Assembly (NCBI GenBank): GCA_004563195.1
Contig: SFTJ01000004.1
Span: forward strand, 26,439 to 90,438
Direction: 5' to 3'
Source of the DNA: a bacterium
GTDB taxonomy: Bacteria > Bacteroidota > Bacteroidia > Bacteroidales > Muribaculaceae
DNA length: 64,000 nt
The position numbers and the translations under genes were made by a program. Under the pieces are notes generated by a model. It ran no database searches. It worked only from the letters and a program-made list of their open reading frames with translations, and was not told where the DNA came from. Shown piece by piece: positions 52,553-61,815 of this stretch (positions within the stretch are counted from its first letter, which is position 1; each line of letters opens with the position of its first letter).

Positions 52553-52593
52553 TTTCAGCCGCTACGAATCAGATTTAGCCGGGCGATTGGCTA

Positions 52594-53337
52594 TTATTGC
52601 TGCCGAAGCTGCAATTCGGCGAGGTAATCGTAGTGCTCGCCTTCCATCACCATGCGACACTCAAAGCCGTTGGCTTCGGCATGCACGCACAAGGTGCCGA
52701 AATCGATGTAAATCCAATCGAACGGCTCGCCCTTGATGTTTTTATACTGTATGGCAAAGTCTACCTGCCCGTAATAATCGCCGTTAAGGTCGATGTCATA
52801 GCTGCCATCTTCGTTCTCGTATAGGTAGATAAGGTCGCTGCTATCCATATAAATTTTGCCGCCCGGAGCAAGCAGTTGGCGCATACGCATAAAGAATTGC
52901 GGCATATTCTCGAGGCGCTGCATCATTCCGGCGCCGTTCATAAGCAGAATTATGGTGTCGAAGCGGTCGCAAAGGCGTTCATCGAAGAGATTGATGGCTC
53001 TGGCATTGCGCACGCCGCGTTCGCGCATCACTTCCACCGACAATATCGATATATCTATGGCACACACATCCTTACCCATCTCTTGCAGAGCCAAGGCATG
53101 GCAACCGCTACCGGCTCCCACATCCAGTATTTTGCCTTGAGCCAAGCGAAGCGCCTCTTGCTCTATGGCGGGCATATCGGCAAAACCACGAAACAGCAGG
53201 TCGACGGGCATCTCATCGTCGTCGAGCATGGTAGATGTCACTATCAGTTTTGCAGCCTTACCGGTGCGTGCATAGTCGGCGATGGCATTACCCATCGCAT
53301 CGGTTTCGGGTGGAGTAAGATAGGTGTTACTTTTCAT
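52594..53337 (-). CDS. Class I SAM-dependent methyltransferase
   Basis: A 247-residue Rossmann-fold methyltransferase. The SAM loop is ILDVGAGSGCHALALQEMG (about residues 70-88), the acidic ribose contact is CAIDIS and the motif IV region is FDTIILLMNGAGM. The substrate is unknown. It lies 64 bases after the HTH gene, convergent with the patatin gene. Confidence 0.85.
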   Translation of the reverse strand: MKSNTYLTPPETDAMGNAIADYARTGKAAKLIVTSTMLDDDEMPVDLLFRGFADMPAIEQEALRLAQGKILDVGAGSGCHALALQEMGKDVCAIDISILSVEVMRERGVRNARAINLFDERLCDRFDTIILLMNGAGMMQRLENMPQFFMRMRQLLAPGGKIYMDSSDLIYLYENEDGSYDIDLNGDYYGQVDFAIQYKNIKGEPFDWIYIDFGTLCVHAEANGFECRMVMEGEHYDYLAELQLRQQ

Positions 53338-53401
53338 TTCTTTCGATTGTCAGTAGATTTTTGAGTCAGTTAAAAATAATTATTTACACAATAGCCGTGA
53401 T

Positions 53402-53713
53402 TCAGAAGTCGAAGGATAGCTGGCCATCGTTCTTCTTGCGGGCGGCTGCATAAAATCGCAAAGCCTCATTCACATACACCGACAGCACTTGCTGGCGCTC
53501 GAGTTCGCGCCAATTTTCCTCGGTAATGTTCACCGTGATGCTTCGGCACACATTTTTCAAGCGACGGCTTTTGCGGCCGGCGCCGAGTTTTTTTGCCCAT
53601 CGCGATACGGTAGATGATGACACATTCAGAGCGGTGCTGATGGCGTGTATGGTCTCACCGCGCTGATACATTTCCATGGCTCGGTATTTCACCGCTTGCA
53701 TATTGGCTCTCAT
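53402..53713 (-). CDS. Small helix-turn-helix protein (transposase/resolvase-type HTH)
   Basis: A 103-residue protein. Residues ~9-42, YRAMEMYQRGETIHAISTALNVSSSTVSRWAKKLGAG, form an HTH of the Hin/transposase type, followed by a basic stretch (RKSRRLKN). The C-terminal part, ENWRELERQQVLSVYVNEALRFYAAARKKND, may be a dimerisation helix. No catalytic domain is attached, so it is probably a stand-alone regulator rather than a transposase fragment. Confidence 0.78.
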   Translation of the reverse strand: MRANMQAVKYRAMEMYQRGETIHAISTALNVSSSTVSRWAKKLGAGRKSRRLKNVCRSITVNITEENWRELERQQVLSVYVNEALRFYAAARKKNDGQLSFDF

Positions 53714-53845
53714 AGGCTTTGTGATTTAGATGGTTTTGTGTAATGGTGGTTTTAGATGTTCTTTCTAAAGTTAATATCCCGGAAAAAATTCGGCTGCCGA
53801 GGATGCTTGACGAGGCATCTCAACCTCGGCAGCCTACTGTAGTGC

Positions 53846-55807
53846 TTACTCTATTACAGCAGCGAAGCCGCCGTTGCGCACCATTCGTATGTCGAGCTTG
53901 GTGGCTGAGGTCACTTCGCTCACTTTCTTGCGATAGTCGAGCGCCACGGTGTGGGCGTTGTAGCCGTCCTCGTAGCTGGTCATCTTATAGGCTTTGCCGG
54001 CGGGCAGGAAGTCGAGCGATATGCTGAAGTTGCGTTCACGCTCCTTGCTGTTGGTGATGCCTGCCACATACCACTTATCGCCTTTGCGCTTAGCCACGAT
54101 GAGATATTCGCCCACCTTGGCGCTGATGGCGCGGGTTTCGTCCCAGGTTACAGGCACGCCGGTGATGAAGCGCGTGAAATCGTCGGCTTGCAGATAGCGC
54201 GAGGGTGAGTCGGACAGCATCTGTATGCCGCTCTCAAACACGGTGTAGAGTGCCATCTGATAGGCTCGTGTGCCAAATGCCACGGGTTCCACCCATGTGG
54301 AGTGCACTCCGTTGTCGGTCTGCTTCGAAATCACGGCGCCGGGTGTGAAGTCCATTGCACCCGCCACATTGCGGATAAAGGGCAGATAAATGGAGTTGTC
54401 GGGGTGACAACCTTCGTTGTTTTCCAAACCGCGAACACCTTCGTAGGAGAGCAGATTGGGATATTTCATCTCTATGCCCGAGGGCTTGTAGGCTCCGTGG
54501 AAGTCAACGAGCAGATGATGCTTGGCTGCCTCGCGCACCACATCTTCGTAGTAATTTACTATATACTGGTCGTGGCGGTCCATAAAGTCGATTTTGCATC
54601 CTGCTATGCCCCACTTCTCGTAGGTGGCAAAGAGGTCCATATTATTCTTCACGGCTGTCCATGGCAACCAGAGGATGAGTTTCACATTTTTGCTGTTGCC
54701 ATAGCTGATGAGTTCGGGAAGGTCGATGGCATCGATAGTTTCAAACACATGCTTGGTGGTCTTGGCCCAACCTTCGTCGAGAATGATGTAAGGCACGCCG
54801 TATTTCGAGGCAAAATCGATGAAATACTTATAGGTGGCTGTGTTGACACCGCCGGTGAAGTTCACATCTTCGCCCCACACCATTTTATGATTCCACCAGT
54901 CCCAAGCCACTTGTCCGGGGCGTATCCACGAGGTGTCGAAGTCGGGCTGCTGTGCCAAAGCCACATTCAAGGTACTCTCGAGCAAACCTTTTGAGTCGGT
55001 TATCACCATATATCGCCACGGGAATGTGCGGGTGCCTTGGGTGCGGGCTATGTAATTGGCATTCTTGAGGATGCTCATGCTGCGGTCGCCCTCATCCACC
55101 TGTTCGAGCGGACACTTGGGGAACACGCTCTGCACGCCGGTGGTGCCTTTGCCGCGCAAAAACATTCCGGGATAGTCTAAAAGGTCGGTTTCGCACACAA
55201 ATATTTGCAAATCGGTGGCATCGTCGGAGAATAGCGCGGGCAGACTGCACATTGCTTCGTTTTCATACCACGATGTGATGTTCTTGTGGGTATACGGTTC
55301 CTCGTTCGATGTGCGGAAGCCATACGGCTGCTGCATGTGCACGGTCATAGGCTTGGCGAGGTCTAAATCGAACGATTCGTTCATCACTTCTATCTCACCT
55401 TTCAGCCGGGTGGCAAAGCGATAAGCCACGCCGTTGTCGAACACGCGAAATTCCACGCTGTAGGTGCCATAATCTATCACCACGCCATTGTAGTGATTCC
55501 TCACTTCGGAGCATCGCAGAGGCACTGCCGGCTTTATCACACTGCGCACACTGCTATGCTTCACGCTTTTAGCCTTGGCGCCGTAGCCAAGCACACGGTC
55601 GCTGAGCGTCATGGTAAGCGCATCCTGACTCAGCACTTTCTCACCGTTGCGAGTAAGCTCATAACCTATTTTTCCGTCGGGATTGATGGTCATTTCCATC
55701 TTGTGGTCGGGCGACGTCACTTTCACCGCACCACGAGCTTCGCATTTGGGCGACACCCAAATAATAGCTGCAACAGCTAACAAAGCACTTAAAATCGTTC
55801 TCTTCAT
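53846..55807 (-). CDS. Glycoside hydrolase family 97 protein, retaining type
   Basis: A 653-residue exported enzyme with a signal peptide (MKRTILSALLAVAAIIWVSPKCEA). The N-terminal beta-super-sandwich (about 25-290) leads into the (beta/alpha)8 barrel with DTSWIRPGQVAWDWWNHKM, YIILDEGWAKT and KIDFMDRHDQ. In retaining GH97 alpha-galactosidases the nucleophile Asp lies in such a KIDF.D block, and the acid/base Glu in the block seen here as SYEGVRGLE. The inverting SusB-type base pair is not evident. It probably removes alpha-galactosyl or similar residues in the periplasm. A TATATTTG box (minus, 55855-55862) precedes it. Confidence 0.92.
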   Translation of the reverse strand: MKRTILSALLAVAAIIWVSPKCEARGAVKVTSPDHKMEMTINPDGKIGYELTRNGEKVLSQDALTMTLSDRVLGYGAKAKSVKHSSVRSVIKPAVPLRCSEVRNHYNGVVIDYGTYSVEFRVFDNGVAYRFATRLKGEIEVMNESFDLDLAKPMTVHMQQPYGFRTSNEEPYTHKNITSWYENEAMCSLPALFSDDATDLQIFVCETDLLDYPGMFLRGKGTTGVQSVFPKCPLEQVDEGDRSMSILKNANYIARTQGTRTFPWRYMVITDSKGLLESTLNVALAQQPDFDTSWIRPGQVAWDWWNHKMVWGEDVNFTGGVNTATYKYFIDFASKYGVPYIILDEGWAKTTKHVFETIDAIDLPELISYGNSKNVKLILWLPWTAVKNNMDLFATYEKWGIAGCKIDFMDRHDQYIVNYYEDVVREAAKHHLLVDFHGAYKPSGIEMKYPNLLSYEGVRGLENNEGCHPDNSIYLPFIRNVAGAMDFTPGAVISKQTDNGVHSTWVEPVAFGTRAYQMALYTVFESGIQMLSDSPSRYLQADDFTRFITGVPVTWDETRAISAKVGEYLIVAKRKGDKWYVAGITNSKERERNFSISLDFLPAGKAYKMTSYEDGYNAHTVALDYRKKVSEVTSATKLDIRMVRNGGFAAVIE

Positions 55808-56014
55808 AATCTACTTTTGGTATTTAAAAAATTGTCTTAAGGGAATAGCATCTACAAATATAACCATTTGCAGCCGTTTTTCACACAATAATGATTGTTT
55901 TAACAAAAATAAGCAGCTGTTTCATAGCATCGCGCCGCACTTTGTTGTAACTTTGGTATGCCGAAAGGCACAAACAGTTATTATTTTTACATCATCTATC
56001 AGCAAAAGAATATT

Positions 56015-56380
56015 ATGAAAAAGATTTTTGCACTCATAGCCTTAGTGGCATGTATGGCTCTCTCGAGCTGCAACAGCAAGCAAGCCGCCATCAACGACCT
56101 TCGCAGCCTTCGCGACGACATAGCCATCAACGGCAGCAACTACGACGTAAACGACTGGCTCAAAGCCAAAGACCGCTTTGAGAAAGTGAATGAAAAACTC
56201 AATAAATATCGCGACGATTTCTCCTACGAGGAAAGCCGACAGATAGGTCAGCTAAAAGGCGAATGTATAGCCGAATTTGGCAAAAATGTGCTGCTCAACA
56301 TCGGCAACAAGGCGCTCAATGCCAAGGGCGAAATAGAGGGCATAGTGGAAGGCGTGAAAAATGCCATAGGCAATCACTGA
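56015..56380 (+). CDS. Small lipoprotein, DUF6565-like
   Basis: A 121-residue lipoprotein starting at the ATG at 56015 (MKKIFALIALVACMALSSC); the frame upstream is open but lacks a better start. The mature part is charged and helical (INDLRSLRDDIAINGSNYDVNDWLKAKDRFEKVNEKLNKYRDDFSYEESRQIGQLKGECIAEF), resembling the small DUF6565-type lipoproteins of Bacteroidales. Function unknown. A TAACTTTG box at 55948-55955 lies 60 bases upstream. Confidence 0.75.
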   Translation: MKKIFALIALVACMALSSCNSKQAAINDLRSLRDDIAINGSNYDVNDWLKAKDRFEKVNEKLNKYRDDFSYEESRQIGQLKGECIAEFGKNVLLNIGNKALNAKGEIEGIVEGVKNAIGNH

Positions 56381-56441
56381 TAACCACCATCAGGGCTCTG
56401 CCCCTCTCGCCTGCTCTCCGATGCTGAGCAGAACTATAATC

Positions 56442-58772
56442 TTATAACGAGAATCGCACGCCTATCGACACCGTGCGCGATGCGCCGCGATAGCCTCTGA
56501 ATGTGGCTGCGTCGTGGTTGGCACCATCGATGCCGCGCTCTAAGTATTGTGTGTTGAGCGCATTCTGCACCGAGGCATACACATTGATTCTCACATCCTT
56601 ATTCAACATTCCTCGCCATCCCAAGGTGGCGTCTACAAGGTGATAAGCGGGCAGGCGATAGGCATCTACAGCCTTGCCGCTGATTTGGTCGCCGCTCTCG
56701 ATGCGCGTAGACGGCTCGAAATCGGCATACATGCGTGCATTGTACTGCCACATCACATTGGCATAGATGCCGCCATAGAGCGTGGCATCGAGTTGTGCGC
56801 CCAGCTGTGTCTGCGGTGCATCGCCCACATGGAGTCCGTCGCAATTGATGGTATAGGTGTTGAGCGTGGCTTCGGTGTAGCTGTCGTAGATGAGCGCATT
56901 GCCGCTGCTCACCCATTTCCACGATGCCATCATGGCATAGGCTTTGGCTTTGAGCCAAGGTGTGATTTGCTGATGGGCAGTGAGTTCCACTCCCATATGC
57001 AGAGCATTGAGTCCCGATATCTGATACTTCTCAGCAGCCTCGTTGGCTCGTTTGGCGAGGCTCAGCGTGATGATTTTGTTGCGCCACGAAGCCACATAAG
57101 CCGCCATTTCGAGTCCGCCGCCTTGCCACGATGTGCGATAGCCCACTTCGCCGAGCACATTTATTTCGTTGGTCACATCGTTGGTTATCGAGAGGTCGGA
57201 CGATGCAAGGAAGGTGCCTGCATAGGGCAATCGGCTGTTATAGGCTCCGTTAACATACACCGTATGTGCCGGCGTGATATGATAGAGCAATCCTGCCTTT
57301 ACGCTTGCTCCGGTGCCGCGTGCCCAATCGCTGTGCTCGCCGGTGATGAAGTTGCTGCGACGGTATGCGCCGTTAAACATCGACACGCCCAGCGTGGCTG
57401 TTATGCTCTCGGTATTGGCTTCCATCTGAGCAAACGCCGAGAGGTGATGAGTGGTGCGTCCGTAGCGAGCTCCGGTGTAGTCGCCGAGTCCCACATGGGT
57501 TTTCGATGTGGTGTCGTACCACTTTTCGCCACCCAGCAGGTCGAGCACTCGCATCTCCGACCATGTGTCGTAATACTGATAATGCACGCCGCCATTGAGT
57601 TTCCACATCGGCGAAAAGCGATAAGAAGCCGTGGCAAGGGCGCCGGCTTGGGTGTGCCCCGACAGATAATCTATCATTATATTCTGCGAAGCACCAGCCT
57701 CTTGATTTTCTTTGATTACGGCATCGAAGTCGATGTGGCCGTCGGGCGTTTGATGCGAGATGATGCTCTTGGCGCCTCGCTGACCATAGGTGGAGCGTCC
57801 GCCGCCGTCGGCTAAGGCGAGGTAGAGCGAATTTTTCATCTCGAAGCGTTCGCCGTCGAGTATGTGCTGAAGGGTGAAATAGGGCTTGAAATAGTGATTT
57901 CGGCCTATCGAATAGGGTTTGCCGCGCAGCATACCCCAGTTTTTGGAGTAATTGCCGCCATAGGTTTCCATTTCGGCTATGGTGAGTTCGGAGTTGCGCT
58001 GGTCGTGGGTCTCGGGCGAACCGAGTGAGGTGAAAATGAGCGTATTATGTGCTCCGAGGAGTTTGCTCACTGTGAGCATATACGACATGGTTTCCACATC
58101 GGTGCACTCCACCTTGCCGTGGCCTTTGGTATAGGCTATCATGGCATCTACGCTCCATCCGTGGTTCATTCGCCCGGTGGAATAGTTGAGCGTGCCTTTG
58201 GTGAGACCGGTGTCGGTGACATTTACGCCAAACGAGGCGCTTGGGGCAAACTGTGAGGTGCGGGTGATGATGTTCACCATGCCACCCATAGCGCAGTCGG
58301 CAAGCATGGAGTGGCCCATACCTTTCTGCAGCTGCACGGCATAGGTGGCATCGGTCAGTCCCATCCAGTTGCTCCAATACATCGACCCCGAAGTAAGCCC
58401 TTGTATGGGTATACCGTTGAGCAGAATAGCTATGTTATCCTGCTTGAATCCTCTAATGTTGAGCGAGGCGTCACCATAGGAGCCCGTCGAGGCGGTGGCA
58501 TACACTCCCGGCACGCCTTGCATCATCTCCACATAGTTGGGACGCGAGGCGTAGAGGCGTATGTGCTGCGGTGATAGTGTGGTTAATGACAATGCAGCGC
58601 TTTGCTCGTTGGCAAAATTTGAGCGTACTGCAATTTCTTGTAAGGTAATGGTCGTATCGGCAACGACCGCGTCGACGCTTGCGCCGACCTTCTCTACAGT
58701 GCCACCGGCACTTAGAGGCTGTGCCAACATCGCCATGATGCCGGTCACCGTGGTTAATAATGTTTGTTTCAT
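56442..58772 (-). CDS. TonB-dependent receptor under FMN riboswitch control (candidate flavin importer)
   Basis: A 776-residue outer-membrane receptor. The signal peptide (MKQTLLTTVTGIMAMLAQPLSAGG) is followed by a TonB-box-like start and plug domain (about 45-170: TITLQEIAVRSNFANEQSAAL, LNIRGFKQDNIAILLNGIPIQ, CAMGGMVNIITRTS), then a beta-barrel ending in TVSIGVRFSL. It has no SusC-type N-terminal carboxypeptidase-like domain and no SusD partner, so it resembles vitamin or metal receptors (BtuB type). An FMN aptamer ends 5 bases before its ATG, which points to riboflavin or FMN uptake. The substrate is inferred from the riboswitch alone. Confidence 0.9.
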   Translation of the reverse strand: MKQTLLTTVTGIMAMLAQPLSAGGTVEKVGASVDAVVADTTITLQEIAVRSNFANEQSAALSLTTLSPQHIRLYASRPNYVEMMQGVPGVYATASTGSYGDASLNIRGFKQDNIAILLNGIPIQGLTSGSMYWSNWMGLTDATYAVQLQKGMGHSMLADCAMGGMVNIITRTSQFAPSASFGVNVTDTGLTKGTLNYSTGRMNHGWSVDAMIAYTKGHGKVECTDVETMSYMLTVSKLLGAHNTLIFTSLGSPETHDQRNSELTIAEMETYGGNYSKNWGMLRGKPYSIGRNHYFKPYFTLQHILDGERFEMKNSLYLALADGGGRSTYGQRGAKSIISHQTPDGHIDFDAVIKENQEAGASQNIMIDYLSGHTQAGALATASYRFSPMWKLNGGVHYQYYDTWSEMRVLDLLGGEKWYDTTSKTHVGLGDYTGARYGRTTHHLSAFAQMEANTESITATLGVSMFNGAYRRSNFITGEHSDWARGTGASVKAGLLYHITPAHTVYVNGAYNSRLPYAGTFLASSDLSITNDVTNEINVLGEVGYRTSWQGGGLEMAAYVASWRNKIITLSLAKRANEAAEKYQISGLNALHMGVELTAHQQITPWLKAKAYAMMASWKWVSSGNALIYDSYTEATLNTYTINCDGLHVGDAPQTQLGAQLDATLYGGIYANVMWQYNARMYADFEPSTRIESGDQISGKAVDAYRLPAYHLVDATLGWRGMLNKDVRINVYASVQNALNTQYLERGIDGANHDAATFRGYRGASRTVSIGVRFSL

Positions 58773-58777
58773 AAAAT

Positions 58778-58903
58778 CACTTCTTCCATCCAGACTATAA
58801 CTGTCGGTACCGTAGTTTCATCGGTTCGGCCGGCTTCAAGGAATATTAAAGCAGGCTTGAGGACTTTTACCTCCGATCGGGAATTTCACCCTGCCCTGAA
58901 ATG
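58778..58903 (-). promoter_or_regulatory. FMN riboswitch (RFN element) in the leader of the TonB-dependent receptor
   Basis: On the minus strand the aptamer opens with CATTTC (58898-58903, P1 left arm) and GGGCAGGGTGAAATTCCCGA (58877-58896), and closes with AGTCTGGATGGAAGAAG (58780-58796) and GAAGTG (58778-58783, P1 right arm). Both long segments are the diagnostic conserved parts of the RFN element. P1 ends 5 bases before the receptor ATG, so ligand binding should mask the ribosome-binding region. No terminator hairpin is visible between aptamer and gene, which favours translational control. Confidence 0.93.
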
Positions 58904-58994
58904 TTTTATTTATGTATTTATATGGCGGCGGCATAATGGCGTTATCTCCGAAAAAAAATTCGTCTTTGGCGTCACTCTGCCACCCTCACCGCTG

Positions 58995-59027
58995 CAAAGT
59001 TAATAAATTTTCAGTCAATCTTGCAAA
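58995..59027 (-). promoter_or_regulatory. Promoter for the riboswitch-receptor transcript
   Basis: On the minus strand TTTG (59024-59027), 21 bases, TAACTTTG (58995-59002). The start site at about 58989 gives a 215-base leader holding the aptamer. The rest of 58904-59165 shows no supported gene. Confidence 0.65.
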
Positions 59028-59165
59028 TCCTTGCAAAAGGAAGTAACTAACAAAAACTCCAAACAAGTGTTTTTGACTACCCTGGCTGCATAGCGCAAAT
59101 TTGTGAACAAAAATGTTGTGTAAATTTGTGGTAATAAACACGAGCAACCTCTCATCTTCGGCGCT

Positions 59166-59768
59166 TTAAAACCGAAATATATATCCGGCGCTGAGAAATG
59201 CTGCCCTATTGGCTTTCTCTTGCAGTTTATAGCCTATCGTGAGGCGTAGATTGTTCACTATCAAGCCTATGCGAGGCACAAATGCAGCCGTGCCCGAGGT
59301 GCCACTATCGCCCACCGTCACGCCGAATTCTATCGGCTCCACCTCCACTTCATTAGTAAATTTCACCTTGCACATGCCCACGGCTGCTCCGGCAAAAAAC
59401 TGCACATTGCGCTTTATATCCACATAATAATCGGCTGTTACCATAAAATTGGTCGACCAGAAATTCACATCGGCTGCGCCATGCTGAGTGAGCATGCCCG
59501 AATCGTCGGTCATGCGATATTTATATTGGCGAGAAAACACACTTCTGCTCACATTCAAGCCCACCGTGATCGGGATAGCCGAAAATGCATAGTCGGCCTC
59601 GGCATACACCATGCCGCCTATCCTATTATGCAAGTCCGCCACATGGTTAGCCCCAAATTCCGGACCCAAGCCCACCTCTACGCGGAAATGCTTCCTATCG
59701 CCATCCCACGACTTAGCCACCATCGCCACCATGCTGAGTAGCATCATCAATAATATTCGCTGATTCAT
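59166..59768 (-). CDS. Outer-membrane beta-barrel protein (paralogue 1)
   Basis: A 200-residue protein starting at the ATG at 59768 (MNQRILLMMLLSMVAMVAKSWDGD), with a signal peptide. FRVEVGLGPEFGANH, YAEADYAFSAIPITVGLNVSRS, TDDSG, TADYYVDIKRNVQFFAGAAVGMCKVKF and the final LRLTIGYKLQEKANRAAFLSAGYIFRF outline an eight-stranded barrel with a C-terminal Phe. The gene at 61816 has the same length and closely similar end (SGTAAF.PR.G ... GY..EKANR.AF..AG..FRF). Its own promoter is at 59804-59835. It lies downstream of the LytS/LytTR pair. Confidence 0.82.
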   Translation of the reverse strand: MNQRILLMMLLSMVAMVAKSWDGDRKHFRVEVGLGPEFGANHVADLHNRIGGMVYAEADYAFSAIPITVGLNVSRSVFSRQYKYRMTDDSGMLTQHGAADVNFWSTNFMVTADYYVDIKRNVQFFAGAAVGMCKVKFTNEVEVEPIEFGVTVGDSGTSGTAAFVPRIGLIVNNLRLTIGYKLQEKANRAAFLSAGYIFRF

Positions 59769-59803
59769 ATATTGTTCGGTATTTGTTTCTATGGTTTCTC
59801 GCA

Positions 59804-59835
59804 CAAAGGTACCCAAAATTCGCGCCCCGGTCAAA
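59804..59835 (-). promoter_or_regulatory. Promoter of the beta-barrel gene (paralogue 1)
   Basis: On the minus strand TTTG (59832-59835), 20 bases, TACCTTTG (59804-59811). The leader is about 30 bases. Confidence 0.65.
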
Positions 59836-59863
59836 ATAGACGAAATCACGTATCACTTTTGCT

Positions 59864-60607
59864 TCATACTCCCGACAAAAGTCTACGCAGTTCAATCATC
59901 TTTTCCTTCGAAATCGGGATAGAAATATTGGTATACCCATTCATTTTTGCATAATATTTACGCATAAAATTTATCTCCACCGAATCCAAATAGTCTGTAT
60001 TAATTATGGTCTGCCTATTTGCTCTAAAAAACAATACCGAGTTGATGCTCTTTTCAAAATTATCGATTGTAGACTCCACTACTATCTCGTCACCATTGTT
60101 GCAGTAAACTTTTACTTTCCCATCATCCAATCTAATAATCACAATATCATCTACACTCACAAACTTCAAGCCGGTTGAGACAGGTAGCATCAATTTCCTC
60201 CTATATTCAGTTACTTTGTTAAATGATTGCTTGATATCAATCAACCGCTGCGGTTCGGTAGCTGCCACTTTCTCCATTACCTTGCGCAATGTATCCAATT
60301 CTATAGGCTTCAACAAATATTGCACACAATTGCACTCCAAAGCTTGCATTATATAACTATCATACGCCGTAAGAAACACTATTCGCAATGCCAAGCTATC
60401 TTCATTGAAGGCATCGAACACTATTCCATCGGTCAATCGTATATCCGAAAACACCAAATCAGCCCACCCTCCGGATGAGAAGTATTGCTTCACTTCAGCC
60501 ACCGTTCGCAATACTGTGCTAACGTCATAACCACTATTCAGTTCTTTTAGCAGAAACTGCAGTTCTTCGCTATTAGGAATCTCGTCCTCTATTATTACTA
60601 TCTTCAT
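59864..60607 (-). CDS. LytTR family response regulator
   Basis: A 247-residue regulator starting at the ATG at 60607 (MKIVIIEDEIPNSEELQFLL). The receiver has the acidic pair E7/D8, phospho-acceptor Asp55 in FSDIRL, a T/A position in FLTAYDS and Lys in LLKPIEL. The C-terminal ~100 residues are a LytTR DNA-binding domain (KFVSVDDIVIIRLDDGKVKVYCNNGDEIVVESTIDNFEKSI, FFRANRQTIINTDYLDSVE). Its ATG overlaps the kinase stop (ATGA), so the two are translationally coupled. Likely targets include the nearby barrel genes, but no direct repeat operator was found. Confidence 0.93.
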   Translation of the reverse strand: MKIVIIEDEIPNSEELQFLLKELNSGYDVSTVLRTVAEVKQYFSSGGWADLVFSDIRLTDGIVFDAFNEDSLALRIVFLTAYDSYIMQALECNCVQYLLKPIELDTLRKVMEKVAATEPQRLIDIKQSFNKVTEYRRKLMLPVSTGLKFVSVDDIVIIRLDDGKVKVYCNNGDEIVVESTIDNFEKSINSVLFFRANRQTIINTDYLDSVEINFMRKYYAKMNGYTNISIPISKEKMIELRRLLSGV

Positions 60608-61632
60608 TGTTTCATTTGTTTTAATTTTATTCTCACCACCCATAGGTTTCCTGTAGTGCCGTTCGGCTCCGGTCCACTCTTCACATCGTCACCATATCTA
60701 AGTTGCAAAACCTCGCCTCCTGTTTCCATCGATGTCAGTCGTTCCTCTCGCGGCCTATATTCATTACTTACCACCAATGTATCATTATCTATTCTAATCA
60801 CAATGTTTAATGGTTTATCTTTAGTAAACTCGTTATGTTTTACCGAATTCTCCATCAAAATCTGGAGTGTTCCTGCCCATATCATTCTATCATTGGCTGT
60901 AGGTACTTCGTCCACCAGGTTTACCATATCACCAAACCTAACGCCTAACATCCAAAAATACTCTTTTGCCATATCCAAATCCTCACACAAGGGCACCTCT
61001 TTGCGCATATATGTGCTCATCGAGCGCCTATATAATGCCGACATATGTGTAAAAAACGTCTTTGCTTTTTCAGGATTACTGCGTATCAATGACACTCCCG
61101 CACTTATATTATTGAAGAAAAAATGTGGATCAATCTTATTTACTATCGACTCCATCTTATATACCAATGCTCGCCGTTTTTGTTCCGACTCCCATACTTG
61201 CCACCTTCTTACCACATCTATCGACATTATTAGTATCGTTATTACAGCTATTGCATACGTATTCACAAATTCTAATACATAATTCACGCTTCTACCAAAA
61301 AACCAACTATATATCCATGAGTTAAGGCTTTCTATTGGCAGAATAATCATGGTATTGAGCATAGTGAACAATAAGCCTATTATTACAACTCTACGGCCTG
61401 TAACTGTTTTCCCCAGACAGAAATGCTCTAAATGTTTAGAAAACAGCACATTTATTGCAGCAATAATAATACAGGTTACACTATCAAGAAGAATCTCTGT
61501 TATCAGATGTTTTTTGTCAAACACTCCTTCAACTATCTCTGTAGGAATCCATATAGTTTCATATGCCAAATATATTATACAGAATATTGAAAGGATTCTT
61601 TTTGACGATTCTATGAATGTAATAGTTTTCAT
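60604..61632 (-). CDS. LytS-type sensor histidine kinase (His_kinase/PF06580)
   Basis: A 342-residue membrane kinase with about four hydrophobic segments (roughly 12-30, 45-65, 82-105, 118-138). The phospho-acceptor His170 is in NKIDPHFFFNN, the LytS-type H box. The ATP-binding part follows with IWAGTLQILMENSVKHNEFT (N box) and GTTGNLWVVRIKL; the Gly-rich region is short. It has no large periplasmic sensor domain. It pairs with the LytTR regulator by an ATGA overlap. Confidence 0.92.
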   Translation of the reverse strand: MKTITFIESSKRILSIFCIIYLAYETIWIPTEIVEGVFDKKHLITEILLDSVTCIIIAAINVLFSKHLEHFCLGKTVTGRRVVIIGLLFTMLNTMIILPIESLNSWIYSWFFGRSVNYVLEFVNTYAIAVITILIMSIDVVRRWQVWESEQKRRALVYKMESIVNKIDPHFFFNNISAGVSLIRSNPEKAKTFFTHMSALYRRSMSTYMRKEVPLCEDLDMAKEYFWMLGVRFGDMVNLVDEVPTANDRMIWAGTLQILMENSVKHNEFTKDKPLNIVIRIDNDTLVVSNEYRPREERLTSMETGGEVLQLRYGDDVKSGPEPNGTTGNLWVVRIKLKQMKQ

Positions 61633-61755
61633 AAATTATTATTCCGAGTCTATCAATTACTACATTTTAGAAAGCATTGCTCATCTCATCAAGCAAAGGT
61701 AGTGAAAATGAATGATATTAGCACCATTCTGCACCAATATGGCATCTATCAAAAA

Positions 61756-61797
61756 AAAGATCCGCCGAATGCCTCGAATGCAAAACGGCGGATCTTT
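61756..61797 (-). terminator. Terminator of the beta-barrel gene at 61816
   Basis: AAAGATCCGCCG (61756-61767) pairs with CGGCGGATCTTT (61786-61797). Eight A at 61751-61758 become a T run when read leftward. Confidence 0.9.
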
Positions 61798-61815
61798 GTC
61801 CTTCAATTATATTCT

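Noticed and set aside
53402..53713. Transposase fragment
   Set aside because: Only the HTH resembles transposases. There are no inverted repeats, no DDE residues, and the gene has an intact start and stop with a coherent C-terminal part.
58778..58903. TPP or cobalamin riboswitch
   Set aside because: The blocks GGGCAGGGTGAAATTCCCGA and AGTCTGGATGGAAGAAG are RFN/FMN features; the TPP CTGAGA box and the cobalamin box are absent.
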